In this document: positions 17,127-24,560 of the stretch, in pieces
Layout: every line of letters begins with the position of its first letter
How positions within the stretch are numbered: position 1 is the stretch's first letter
Source: an uncultured Bacteroidales bacterium
GTDB lineage: Bacteria; Bacteroidota; Bacteroidia; Bacteroidales; UBA932
Length of the DNA stretch: 38,775 nucleotides
Direction: 5' to 3'
Assembly (NCBI GenBank): GCA_934667175.1
Contig: CAKULN010000026.1
Location: 1 to 38,775, forward strand
The notes under the pieces: generated by a model
Told to the model about the DNA's origin: nothing
What the model saw: only the letters and a program-made list of their open reading frames with translations
The model's database searches: none
Position numbers and translations under genes: made by a program

Positions 17127-18035
17127 TTAGAAACATTCCCGAAGGATTCCGATGATGTTGGCGGACTTGCCCATCGTGTAGAAGTGAACCCCCGGAACTC
17201 CGTGTGCCAGAAGATCTTTGCATTGTGCGGTCGCCCATTCCTGGCCTATCTGATAGACGGCTTCCTTGTCATCCTTGTGCGTGGCTATCTCGCTTGTGAG
17301 TTCGTAAGGAATGTCGATGGAGAATGACTCCGGAAGCAGTCTTACTTGCCTCGGAGTTGAGATCGGCTTCAGTCCCGGGATGATCGGGACAGTGATCCCT
17401 GCCGCTCTGCATCTGTCCACAAAGTTGTAGAAGACCTTGTTGTCGAAGAACATCTGGGTCGTGATGTAGTCCGCTCCGGCATCTACTTTGCGCTTGAGGT
17501 TCGCGATGTCCTCGTCCATGTTGGCTGCCTCGAAATGTTTCTCAGGATAGCCTCCTACTCCGATTCTGAAGAAGCCCTCGCAGCCGTTCTCTTTCTCGAA
17601 ACGTCTTATGGCCTCCACAAGTTCATTGGCGTGGTTGTAGCCGCCAGGTACAGGGGTGAACCGCTTCTCGCCAGTGAGACAGTCTCCGCGTAGGGCCAGG
17701 ACATTGGAGATTCCCATGAACTTGAAGTCCTGTAACTGGAATTCAATCTGCTCGGCGGTCAGCCCTCCGCAAATCAGATGAGGTACGACATCGACCTTGA
17801 ATTCGGACTGGATGGCTCCGCAGACAGCAGTCTCGCTGACGCGGCGGCGCACGAGGCGTTTCCTGTAGCTCCCGTCCGGCTGCTCGTCGTATGTGATCTC
17901 GTCCCTGTGGCAGGTTACGTTTATGTACTTGGGAGCGAACTCGATGAACGGCCTGATGTCGTCAAGGAGTTCGTCCTTTGTCATCCCTTTCAGGGGCGGG
18001 ACTATCTCAAGAGAGGGGTATTGCTTCATTGTCAT
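17127..18035 (-). CDS. metF: 5,10-methylenetetrahydrofolate reductase
   Basis: The 302-residue protein matches MetF along its length. This FAD-dependent TIM-barrel enzyme reduces 5,10-methylene-THF to 5-methyl-THF, the methyl donor for the MetH encoded just downstream. Visible motifs are LEIVPP with Glu10 (the FEFFPP equivalent that protonates the folate), INVTCHRDE, PHLICGGL, NVLALRGD near 115-122, FRIGVGGYPE, and DAGADYITTQMFFDN. The start ATG overlaps the trmO stop codon in an ATGA arrangement, which supports this start and translational coupling. The length is typical (about 290-320). Confidence 0.97.
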   Translation of the reverse strand: MTMKQYPSLEIVPPLKGMTKDELLDDIRPFIEFAPKYINVTCHRDEITYDEQPDGSYRKRLVRRRVSETAVCGAIQSEFKVDVVPHLICGGLTAEQIEFQLQDFKFMGISNVLALRGDCLTGEKRFTPVPGGYNHANELVEAIRRFEKENGCEGFFRIGVGGYPEKHFEAANMDEDIANLKRKVDAGADYITTQMFFDNKVFYNFVDRCRAAGITVPIIPGLKPISTPRQVRLLPESFSIDIPYELTSEIATHKDDKEAVYQIGQEWATAQCKDLLAHGVPGVHFYTMGKSANIIGILRECF

Positions 18036-19168
18036 CGTTCGTTTTGTTTGTCTTTTCTGTTCTGCGACTTTATCTCTACCACAGTCAATACGTCTTCACT
18101 GACCTTGAACCTGACATCCATATTATTGAATATCATCCCGTAAACTTTGTCCGGGTCGTTTTGGTATCGTGGTCTCGGGTCTTGGGCCAGCACTTTTCGC
18201 AGTGCTTCGATATCGGCTTCGGTCCAACCTTGGACGGTCACTTTGGTAGGCTCGGTCACTTCGACAGGCTCGGTGACCGAAACTGTTGGCTCAGTCACTT
18301 CGGCAGGCTCGGTCACTTCGACAAGCTCAGTGACCGAAACCGTTGGCTCAGTCACTTCGGCAGGCTCAGTCACTTCGACAAGCTCAGTGACCGATGCGTT
18401 TTGCGCCACGGCACCATCTCCGGTCACTGAGCTTGTCGAAGTGACCGGAAGGGCGAATACGACCTTAAGCGGCTTCCATCCCTTGTCATCCACAAATCCT
18501 GATGAGGCTTCCGGATGGCTGTCCGCGTAAGTGACATAAGGTTTGATGTCGTAGATGGGCGTTCCGTCCATCAAATCCGCCCCCAGAACATTGATCACCG
18601 GCCCGACCGGTTTCCCGTCCGAATCCTTGGCGTCATATTCAATGGACTCAATCCTGACAGATGACAGCCCGAGCCCGTTCGGCCTGAAAGGTGAGCGGCT
18701 GGCGAACACTCCGATCCGCTCGTTCCCTCCCAGCCTTGGTGGCCTGACCGTCGCTTGGAACGCGCTTTCCGGTCGCTGAGCTGCGCTTTTCGGTCGCTGA
18801 GCTTGTCGAAGCGTACCGGAAAGCGGTGATGTCGTCTCGGCAGGCTCGGTCACTTCGGCAGGCTCAGTGACCGGAACTGGTGGCTCAGTCACTTCGACAG
18901 GCTCGGTCGCTTCGGCAGACTCAGTGACCGGAACTGGTGGCTCAGTCGCTTCGACAGGCTCAGCGACCGAACGAGGCTTATTGCCGGAGAATCCCCAGAT
19001 GAGCCAGATGTAGTCAAACCTTTCCAGTCCACGCACAGCGTCTACACTGCGGAACCCAGGCTCGAACACGATCCTGCCCTTCAGTTCAGGAACCAATCCG
19101 GCCTGCCTCGGAATCCCGAACTTGGTCTTGAACGGAGACTTGAACCGAGCTATCGGCTCAATGAACAT
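18032..19168 (-). CDS. trmO: tRNA (N6-threonylcarbamoyladenosine-N6)-methyltransferase TrmO, with two large repeat-derived insertions
   Basis: The conserved part matches TrmO (TsaA/YaeB), a SAM-dependent enzyme that methylates t6A37 of tRNA-Thr. The N-terminus is FIEPIARFKSPFKTKFGIPRQ, followed by ERFDYIWLIWGFSG, the hallmark VRPPRLGG-NERIGVFASRSPFRPNGLGLSS, and DIKPYVTYAD, ending in the C-terminal helix WTEADIEALRKVL. The product is 378 residues, while family members are about 230-240. The excess is explained by residues about 66-137 and 242-309, both encoded by arrays of the palindromic repeat (VTEPVEVTE, SVTELVEVTEPAEVTEPTV). Insertion 1 lies immediately before the substrate/SAM loop, insertion 2 before the C-terminal subdomain. 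The start at 19168 gives the canonical N-terminus and overlaps the nitroreductase gene end by 11 bp. Whether the enzyme is still active is not known. Confidence 0.9.
   Translation of the reverse strand: MFIEPIARFKSPFKTKFGIPRQAGLVPELKGRIVFEPGFRSVDAVRGLERFDYIWLIWGFSGNKPRSVAEPVEATEPPVPVTESAEATEPVEVTEPPVPVTEPAEVTEPAETTSPLSGTLRQAQRPKSAAQRPESAFQATVRPPRLGGNERIGVFASRSPFRPNGLGLSSVRIESIEYDAKDSDGKPVGPVINVLGADLMDGTPIYDIKPYVTYADSHPEASSGFVDDKGWKPLKVVFALPVTSTSSVTGDGAVAQNASVTELVEVTEPAEVTEPTVSVTELVEVTEPAEVTEPTVSVTEPVEVTEPTKVTVQGWTEADIEALRKVLAQDPRPRYQNDPDKVYGMIFNNMDVRFKVSEDVLTVVEIKSQNRKDKQNER
18242..18447. repeat. Palindromic repeat array in trmO, insertion site 2
   Basis: Several forward copies (CACTTCGACAGGCTCGGTGA, CACTTCGACAAGCTCAGTGA), half copies (TCACTTCGGCAGGCTC) and one inverted copy near 18421-18445 lie together. 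The coding strand reads a 19-residue unit, SVTELVEVTEPAEVTEPTV, twice and a third time in part. The period is a multiple of three, so the frame is kept. Confidence 0.92.
18760..18973. repeat. Palindromic repeat array in trmO, insertion site 1
   Basis: The array contains forward copies (CACTTCGACAGGCTCGGTCG, GCTTCGACAGGCTCAGCGAC), half copies and inverted copies around 18771-18815. Most are read on the coding strand as VTEPVEVTE-type peptides. The inverted copies are read in a different phase as TLRQAQRPKSAAQRP. No stop codon is introduced. Confidence 0.92.
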
Positions 19169-19685
19169 AGCTGACCTGATCCCATTTGAGGGCATCCTCG
19201 CTCTGCGGCTTGCGCTCATCGGCAGGGTGGCCGACAGCGATCAGACACAGAACCGAATACTTTTCGGGAATATTCAAGATCTCCCTGACCTTTTGCTCCG
19301 CTGTCACTCCGGGTTCCTTGCTCTCCCTGCCCCTGATGTGGCACCAGCAAGAGCCCAGTCCAAGATCCTCGGCCTGGTACTGCATGGAAACCGCGGCGAT
19401 GCTACTGTCCTCAATCCACATTTCCTGCTCCTGAGGCTCACCAAGCACAGCGATGACCACCGGTGCCCCGGCCAAAAACTGGGAACCGGCTGGCCTGATG
19501 CCAGACAGCTCTTCGATCTTCTCCTTGTTATCGGTGACCACAAACCGCCATTTCCTCAACCCCTTGGCGGTCGGTGACATTAGTGCGGCCCTAAGGATCG
19601 TCCTGACATATTCATCACTCACAGGCTCGTCTGTGTAGACTCTGTGGCTTCTGCGCTTCCGCGCAAGTTCCTTGAAAGAATTCAT
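19158..19685 (-). CDS. Nitroreductase family FMN-dependent oxidoreductase
   Basis: The 175-residue product is a small single-domain nitroreductase fold protein. It has the N-terminal FMN-binding RKRRSHRVYTDEPV, SPTAKGLRKWRFVVTDN, and the C-terminal LCLIAVGHPADERKP. Such enzymes use NAD(P)H to reduce quinones, nitro compounds or other substrates; the true substrate is unknown. Two ATGs lie in frame, at 19691 and 19685. A rare strong Shine-Dalgarno sequence (AGGAGG at 19699-19694) is 8 bases from the second and only 2 from the first, so I chose 19685. It is the first gene of the trmO-metF-metH row and overlaps trmO by 11 bp. A -7-like TAAATTTG lies at 19713-19706, without a clear -33 box. Confidence 0.88.
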   Translation of the reverse strand: MNSFKELARKRRSHRVYTDEPVSDEYVRTILRAALMSPTAKGLRKWRFVVTDNKEKIEELSGIRPAGSQFLAGAPVVIAVLGEPQEQEMWIEDSSIAAVSMQYQAEDLGLGSCWCHIRGRESKEPGVTAEQKVREILNIPEKYSVLCLIAVGHPADERKPQSEDALKWDQVSYVH

Positions 19686-19693
19686 ATTCATTT

Positions 19694-19699
19694 CCTCCT
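19694..19699 (-). promoter_or_regulatory. Unusual Shine-Dalgarno sequence before the nitroreductase gene
   Basis: The minus strand reads AAAGGAGGAA before ATGAATATGAAT. AGGAGG is 8 bases from the second ATG. Most genes in this window lack any such sequence, as is usual in Bacteroidetes, so this one is notable and decides the start. Confidence 0.6.
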
Positions 19700-19876
19700 T
19701 TGATGCAAATTTACAATTATTATCTGTTTTGGTGAATATTCCTAACCTTGACTTTTAGGGATAGCCTTGTTTTGCGCCAAAAATGCAACTGAATATATTT
19801 TCAAATATTAAAACGTTTGATTTTTGTTAAAATAATTATCAAAACAGCCTGAAATGTTATAATGTTTGATGGATTT

Positions 19877-19908
19877 CTTGCTTCTGTTGAAAAAATGTAA
19901 TATATTTA
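19877..19908 (+). promoter_or_regulatory. Candidate promoter of the buk-ilvE-vor operon
   Basis: CTTG at 19877-19880 as -33 box is followed after 20 bases by TATATTTA at 19901-19908, which differs from TAnnTTTG only in the last base. Transcription would begin shortly before the ATG at 19935. The divergent gap 19686-19934 is very AT-rich and contains no other gene. Confidence 0.45.
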
Positions 19909-19934
19909 GGGTCGTAATAAAGCCTTATCATCCG

Positions 19935-21101
19935 ATGGATAACAAGACAAATTCATTAGAAGTCCCTCAAAAGGGAAACATTCTTATAATCAACACAGGG
20001 TCCACAACCACAAAGCTGGGCTATTTCTCCGATGGTGTCCGGGTCTTTGACACCAAACTTGAACACACCGCCGAGGATGTCGCCAAGTATCCTTCCGTAA
20101 TGGATCAGGCTGACATGCGTCATCAGGCGATCAAGGATTTCATGGCATCCAAAGGCATTCCGCTTGAGGATGTGGACATTGTGATGGCGCGCGGCGGTCT
20201 CATCGTTCCGGTCATCACAGGGGTCTATAATGTGAACCAGGACATGCGCGATGTGCTGAAGAGTTGCCGCGACGGGAACCATGCCTGCAATCTGAGCGCT
20301 ATTCTGGCCGATGATGTAGCCAAGGAGATCAATCAGATCAGGGAGGAGAAGCATCTAACACCACGGTTCGGAAAATGTGTGGCTTACATCGCTGACCCTC
20401 CGATGGCAGATGAAATGCTTCCAGAGTGCCGGATGGGAGGTATCCCGGAGTTTACCAGAAAGACTCTGTTCCATGCCCTTAATTCAAGGGCCATCGTCAG
20501 AAGGTATCTGCGCGAACATGGCCACAAGACAAATGATGTCACTGTGATTGTGGCCCACATGGGCGGAGGCGCGACGATATCCCTGCACCGCAACGGAAAG
20601 GTCATCGACACCAATCATGGCCTTGGCGGGGACGGCCCGATCACTCCGGAGAGAGCTGGCTGTTGTCCTCCGTTCGAGCTTATCGACATGTGTTTCAGCG
20701 GAAAGTACACCAAAGAGGAGATCCAGAAGAAACTGATCGGACGTGGCGGTGCGGTCGCTTATTTCGGCACCAACAGCATGCTGGACGTAGAGAACATGGC
20801 CAAAGACGGCAACGAGCTGGCTCAGACGTTCCTCAAGGCATACGTTTTGAACATCTGCAAATACATCGCCGCGATGGCCGCCACCGCAGACGGCAAGGTC
20901 GATGCAATCCTTCTGACAGGAGGCATAGCACACAGCAAGATGTTGATGGATGCGATCAAGAAGAAGATCGGGTTCATCGCGCCCGTGGAGGTTTTCCCTG
21001 GCGAGGATGAGATCAACAGTCTGGCGGAGAACGGCTACATGATCCTTTCCGGACAGACAAAGATCCACACTTATAATAAGGACAGAATTATTGAAGATTA
21101 A
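19935..21101 (+). CDS. buk: Butyrate kinase (branched-chain acyl kinase)
   Basis: The 388-residue protein belongs to the acetokinase superfamily, butyrate kinase branch. It converts butyryl- or branched acyl-phosphate and ADP into the free acid and ATP. Motifs seen: NILIINTGSTTTKLGYF (N-terminal phosphate loop), VDIVMARGGLIVPV, VIVAHMGGGATISLHRNGK, THGL-type NHGLGGDGPITPERAG and AILLTGGIAHSK. The reading frame begins upstream at 19866, but the ATG at 19935 places the first motif at the usual distance from the N-terminus. It is first in an operon with an aminotransferase and a 2-oxoacid:ferredoxin oxidoreductase, so isobutyryl-, isovaleryl- or 2-methylbutyryl-phosphate are likely substrates. 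The partner phosphate butyryltransferase gene is not in this window. Confidence 0.94.
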   Translation: MDNKTNSLEVPQKGNILIINTGSTTTKLGYFSDGVRVFDTKLEHTAEDVAKYPSVMDQADMRHQAIKDFMASKGIPLEDVDIVMARGGLIVPVITGVYNVNQDMRDVLKSCRDGNHACNLSAILADDVAKEINQIREEKHLTPRFGKCVAYIADPPMADEMLPECRMGGIPEFTRKTLFHALNSRAIVRRYLREHGHKTNDVTVIVAHMGGGATISLHRNGKVIDTNHGLGGDGPITPERAGCCPPFELIDMCFSGKYTKEEIQKKLIGRGGAVAYFGTNSMLDVENMAKDGNELAQTFLKAYVLNICKYIAAMAATADGKVDAILLTGGIAHSKMLMDAIKKKIGFIAPVEVFPGEDEINSLAENGYMILSGQTKIHTYNKDRIIED

Positions 21102-21110
21102 TTAATACGA

Positions 21111-22157
21111 ATGATGAAGAATATAGATTGGAGCAAGCTGTCTTTCAGCTATACCCAGACAAGGGCTTTGGTTTACAGCCGCTGCATTGACGGAAAATGG
21201 GAGACACCTACCGTCACGGAGGATTTCAACATCTGCCTCAGCAGCTTCGCGGGAATATTCCATTACGCCCCTTCATGCTTCGAGGGTTTGAAGGCGTTTC
21301 GTGGCGTCGACGGCAAGATCAGGCTTTTCCGTCCTGACCGTAACGCCAAGAGAATGGCGGACAGCGCGACTTATCTGGATATGCCGTACCCGTCAGAAGA
21401 AATGTTCATCAATATGTGCGTGCAGTGCGTGAAGGAGAACATTGAATATCTTCCTCCGTATGAGGCGAGCGGAGCTTCCCTTTACCTTCGACCGGTGCTA
21501 TTCGGCATCAACCCGCAGCTCGGCATTCATTCCGCGCGTGATGTGATGTTCGCTGTGATGTGCTCGCCTGTGGGGACATATTCAGGAGCAAAGAGCCTCA
21601 GTCCAGGCAACGCTGTCATTTCAAGGAACTACGACCGCGCCTCCACATTTGGGTCAGGTTGCTATAAGCTCGGAGCCAATTACGCCCAGTCGCTTCACGC
21701 CTACAACATCGCCCACAACACCGGTTACCGTGAGCTTCTGTTCCTTGACTCGGCCACGAAGACAACCATCGAGGAGTTCGGATCATCCAACTTCTTCGCT
21801 ATTAAGGGCAACACCTACATCACACCACGTTCCGGAAGCGTCCTTCCGTCAATCACCAACAACAGTCTGCGTACGGTGGCCGCCGACATGGGAATGGATG
21901 TGGAGGTCCGTCCGATAAAGGTTGAGGAGTTGTCTGAATTCGATGAGGTCAACTCTTGCGGAACCGCTGTGGTCATCACTCCAATCTGCACTATTGATGA
22001 CAAGCCGCGGCTTGAGTGCGAGGATGTCGGGCGCCGCTACCGGTTCGGTTCTCCGGACAAGTGCGGAGCCGTCAGCGAGAAACTCTACAACCGCATCATC
22101 GGCATCCAGAAGGGACTTGAGGAGGACACTCACAACTGGTGCCTGTTCGTTGACTAG
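21111..22157 (+). CDS. ilvE: Branched-chain amino acid aminotransferase
   Basis: The 348-residue protein is a fold-type IV PLP aminotransferase of the BCAT group. Seen motifs are SCFEGLKAFRGVDGKIRLFRPDRNAKRM, SLYLRPVLFG, the PLP lysine Lys186 in GCYKLGANYAQSLHA, and TIEEFGSSNFFAI, followed by the phosphate-binding SVLPSITNNSLR. It interconverts valine, leucine and isoleucine with their 2-oxoacids. In this operon the catabolic direction is suggested, feeding the ferredoxin oxidoreductase encoded downstream, though a biosynthetic role is not excluded. It starts 9 bp after buk; the tandem ATGs at 21111 and 21114 are both possible. Confidence 0.95.
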   Translation: MMKNIDWSKLSFSYTQTRALVYSRCIDGKWETPTVTEDFNICLSSFAGIFHYAPSCFEGLKAFRGVDGKIRLFRPDRNAKRMADSATYLDMPYPSEEMFINMCVQCVKENIEYLPPYEASGASLYLRPVLFGINPQLGIHSARDVMFAVMCSPVGTYSGAKSLSPGNAVISRNYDRASTFGSGCYKLGANYAQSLHAYNIAHNTGYRELLFLDSATKTTIEEFGSSNFFAIKGNTYITPRSGSVLPSITNNSLRTVAADMGMDVEVRPIKVEELSEFDEVNSCGTAVVITPICTIDDKPRLECEDVGRRYRFGSPDKCGAVSEKLYNRIIGIQKGLEEDTHNWCLFVD

Positions 22158-22160
22158 GCG

Positions 22161-22436
22161 ATGTTTGAACTTTCGGCGATAGAAAAGATTCTTGTGGAAG
22201 GCGGGACTGATGAAGCGATCCGTCTGCTTGATGAATATATCACCTCCGCTCCGGAGCCTTCTGACCGTGCCTACTATCTTCTGGGCAACGCGCACAGAAA
22301 GAAAGGGGACTGGCAGAAGGCCATCAACAACTATCTGGAGGCGATGGCGATCAATCCAGAAAGCCCGGCAGCGAACGCTTACGCGATAGCGAACGAGATC
22401 CTCGATTTCTACAATAAGGATATGTACAATCAATAA
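22161..22436 (+). CDS. Small tetratricopeptide-repeat protein
   Basis: The 91-residue cytosolic protein contains at least one clear TPR unit at about residues 36-70 (RAYYLLGNAHRKKGDWQKAINNYLEAMAINPES), preceded by a helical hairpin that looks like a diverged TPR. It has no enzyme motif. It lies 3 bp after the aminotransferase and 13 bp before the ferredoxin subunit, inside the operon. A role as an assembly or scaffolding factor for the oxidoreductase is only a guess. Confidence 0.85.
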   Translation: MFELSAIEKILVEGGTDEAIRLLDEYITSAPEPSDRAYYLLGNAHRKKGDWQKAINNYLEAMAINPESPAANAYAIANEILDFYNKDMYNQ

Positions 22437-22449
22437 ACATTAAGGTATT

Positions 22450-22680
22450 ATGGCTAAAATGAAAGGGGCGACCGTCGTCGACACCGAGAGATGCAAGGGC
22501 TGCAATCTCTGTGTCGTTGCCTGTCCGCTCGATGTCCTTGCTCTTACGACCAAGGAAGTGAACCGTAAGGGCTACAACTTTGCCCATGAGGTTCTTGCTG
22601 ACACCTGCACGGGCTGCGCGTCCTGCGCCACAGTCTGCCCGGACGGGTGCATAACCGTTTACCGTCTTAAAACAGTCTAA
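22450..22680 (+). CDS. 2-oxoacid:ferredoxin oxidoreductase, ferredoxin-like delta subunit
   Basis: The 76-residue protein is a two-[4Fe-4S] ferredoxin with the cysteine sets CKGCNLCVVACP (residues about 13-24) and CTGCASCATVCPDGC (about 53-67). It serves as the electron-transfer subunit of the VOR/KOR complex encoded with it, passing electrons from the thiamine-bound intermediate to ferredoxin. The four subunits lie in the order delta, alpha, beta, gamma with gaps of 3-12 bp. Confidence 0.93.
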   Translation: MAKMKGATVVDTERCKGCNLCVVACPLDVLALTTKEVNRKGYNFAHEVLADTCTGCASCATVCPDGCITVYRLKTV

Positions 22681-22683
22681 GCT

Positions 22684-23763
22684 ATGGCAGATCAGGAAAT
22701 CACATTGATGAAAGGCAATGAGGCCATTGCCCACGCAGCGATCCGCTGTGGTTGTGACGGCTATTTCGGCTATCCGATTACCCCTCAATCCGAAGTCCTT
22801 GAGACCCTTGCCGCAGAGAAGCCTTGGGAGACCACAGGAATGGTTGTCCTTCAGGCTGAGAGCGAGGTCTCGTCGATCAACATGGTCTATGGCGGAGCCT
22901 GCACTGGCAAGAGGGTGATGACTTCTTCTTCCAGCCCTGGCGTCAGCCTGATGCAGGAAGGTTTGTCCTACATGGCGGGAGCGGAGCTTCCGGCACTCAT
23001 CGTTGATGTAATGCGCGGAGGTCCGGGACTTGGCACAATCCAACCAAGCCAGGCGGACTACTTCCAGGCCTGCAAGGGTGGCGGACACGGTGACTATCAC
23101 CTGATTGTCCTCGCTCCGGCTTCGGTTCAGGAAATGGCTGACTTCGTGGATCTCTCGTTCGAACTTGCGTTCCGTTACCGTAACCCTGCGATGATCCTTG
23201 CCGATGGTGCCATCGGTCAGATGATGGAGAAAGTTGTCCTTCCTCCGTTCAAGCCTCGTCGCACCGAGGAGGAGATCATCAAGGAATGCCCTTGGGCAAC
23301 CACAGGACGCGTAGGTGGAAGAAAGCCGAACATCATCACTTCCCTTGAGCTCCGCTCCGAAGAGATGGAGGTCATCAATCTCCGCATCCAGAAAAAGTAC
23401 AAGGAGATTGAGGAAAAGGAAGTCCGTTTTGAGGAATATCTTCTTGAGGACGCTGAATATGCCATCGTGGCTTTCGGCTCAGCCGCACGCATCGCCAAGA
23501 AGAGCATAGAGATCGCCCGCTCACAGGGCATCAAGGTCGGGCTTCTACGTCCTATCACCCTTTGGCCTTTCCCTACGAAGGAAGTCCAGAAACTCGCTGG
23601 AAAGGTGAAGGGAATCCTTTCGCTGGAGATCAACGCAGGGCAGATGGTCGAGGACATTCGCCTCGCTGTCGAAGGAAAGGTTCCGGTACAGCATTTTGGG
23701 CGTCTTGGTGGCATCATCCCTGATCCGGACGAGGTTGTTGACGCGCTTAAACGTCTTTTCTAA
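22684..23763 (+). CDS. 2-oxoacid:ferredoxin oxidoreductase alpha subunit (VorB/KorA type)
   Basis: The 359-residue protein matches the pyrimidine-binding (alpha) subunit of 2-oxoacid:ferredoxin oxidoreductases. It starts with KGNEAIAHAAIRCGCDGYFGYPITPQSEVLE, followed by AESEVSSINMVYGGACTGKRVMTSSSSPGVSLMQEGLSYM, and ends with domain II (YAIVAFGSAARIAKKSI to GKVPVQHFGRLGG). The enzyme oxidatively decarboxylates a 2-oxoacid to the acyl-CoA while reducing ferredoxin. The neighbours buk and ilvE point to 2-ketoisovalerate and related branched substrates (VOR), but 2-oxoglutarate (KOR) cannot be excluded from sequence alone. Confidence 0.93.
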   Translation: MADQEITLMKGNEAIAHAAIRCGCDGYFGYPITPQSEVLETLAAEKPWETTGMVVLQAESEVSSINMVYGGACTGKRVMTSSSSPGVSLMQEGLSYMAGAELPALIVDVMRGGPGLGTIQPSQADYFQACKGGGHGDYHLIVLAPASVQEMADFVDLSFELAFRYRNPAMILADGAIGQMMEKVVLPPFKPRRTEEEIIKECPWATTGRVGGRKPNIITSLELRSEEMEVINLRIQKKYKEIEEKEVRFEEYLLEDAEYAIVAFGSAARIAKKSIEIARSQGIKVGLLRPITLWPFPTKEVQKLAGKVKGILSLEINAGQMVEDIRLAVEGKVPVQHFGRLGGIIPDPDEVVDALKRLF

Positions 23764-23774
23764 ATCTGAAGACC

Positions 23775-24548
23775 ATGACAAGAGAAGAAATAATTGAGAA
23801 AGGCCAGGTCGTCTATAAGAAACCGACCTTGCTGAACGACACTCCGATGCATTACTGCCCTGGTTGCAGCCACGGAGTTGTGCACAAGATAGTCTCCGAA
23901 GTGATCGAGGAGATGGGAATGACGGACAAGACGATTGCCATCTCTCCGGTGGGCTGCGCTGTGTTCGCCTACAAGTACATTGACGTGGACTGGGAAGAGG
24001 CTGCCCACGGAAGGGCTCCGGCACTTGCCAGCGCAACGAAGCGTCTCTGGCCGGACAGGCTTGTGTTTACCTATCAGGGTGACGGAGACCTTGCCTGCAT
24101 CGGTACAGCGGAGACAATCCATGCCCTGAACAGAGGTGAGAACATCACAATCATATTCATAAATAACGCCATCTATGGAATGACCGGTGGTCAGATGGCA
24201 CCGACGACCCTTCTCGGGATGAAGACAGCGACCTGTCCTTACGGCAGGGAAGTGTCGCTTCACGGTTATCCGCTGAAGATCACCGAAATCGCTGCCACCC
24301 TTGACGGAACCTGCTACGTGACCCGTCAGGCGGTCCACACCGTTGCCGCCATCAATCGCACGAAGAAGGCGATAAGAAAGGCGTTTGAATATTCAATGCA
24401 GGGAAAGGGCTCCAATCTCGTGGAGGTTGTCTCGACCTGCAACTCCGGTTGGAAGATGAGTCCTGAGAAGGCCAACAAGTGGATGGAAGAGAATATGTTC
24501 GCTTTCTATCACCTCGGTGACCTCAAGGACAAAGGCGTTGAACTTTAA
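23775..24548 (+). CDS. 2-oxoacid:ferredoxin oxidoreductase beta subunit (thiamine diphosphate binding)
   Basis: The 257-residue protein has the ThDP-binding motif of this subunit: YQGDGDLACIGTAETIHA to FINNAIYGMTGGQMAPTT at about residues 97-141, preceded by YCPGCSHGVVHKI with the Cys-x-x-Cys-x-His pattern usual near the N-terminus. It binds thiamine diphosphate together with the alpha subunit and hosts the decarboxylation step. It starts 11 bp after the alpha gene. The length is typical. Confidence 0.94.
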   Translation: MTREEIIEKGQVVYKKPTLLNDTPMHYCPGCSHGVVHKIVSEVIEEMGMTDKTIAISPVGCAVFAYKYIDVDWEEAAHGRAPALASATKRLWPDRLVFTYQGDGDLACIGTAETIHALNRGENITIIFINNAIYGMTGGQMAPTTLLGMKTATCPYGREVSLHGYPLKITEIAATLDGTCYVTRQAVHTVAAINRTKKAIRKAFEYSMQGKGSNLVEVVSTCNSGWKMSPEKANKWMEENMFAFYHLGDLKDKGVEL

Positions 24549-24560
24549 ATCGACAAGGCT

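Noticed and set aside
18242..18973. Repeat arrays as a CRISPR array
   Set aside because: Repeats are palindromes with variable half copies, no unique spacers of constant length and no cas genes.
13365..19691. SAM or cobalamin riboswitch upstream of the met operon
   Set aside because: The leader before the first gene is too short, and no B12-box-like or SAM-riboswitch pattern was seen; metF and metH have only tiny gaps upstream.
19866..19934. Upstream extension of butyrate kinase
   Set aside because: The extra residues overlap the probable promoter, start with TTG or an ATG in AT-rich sequence, and are not part of the kinase family.
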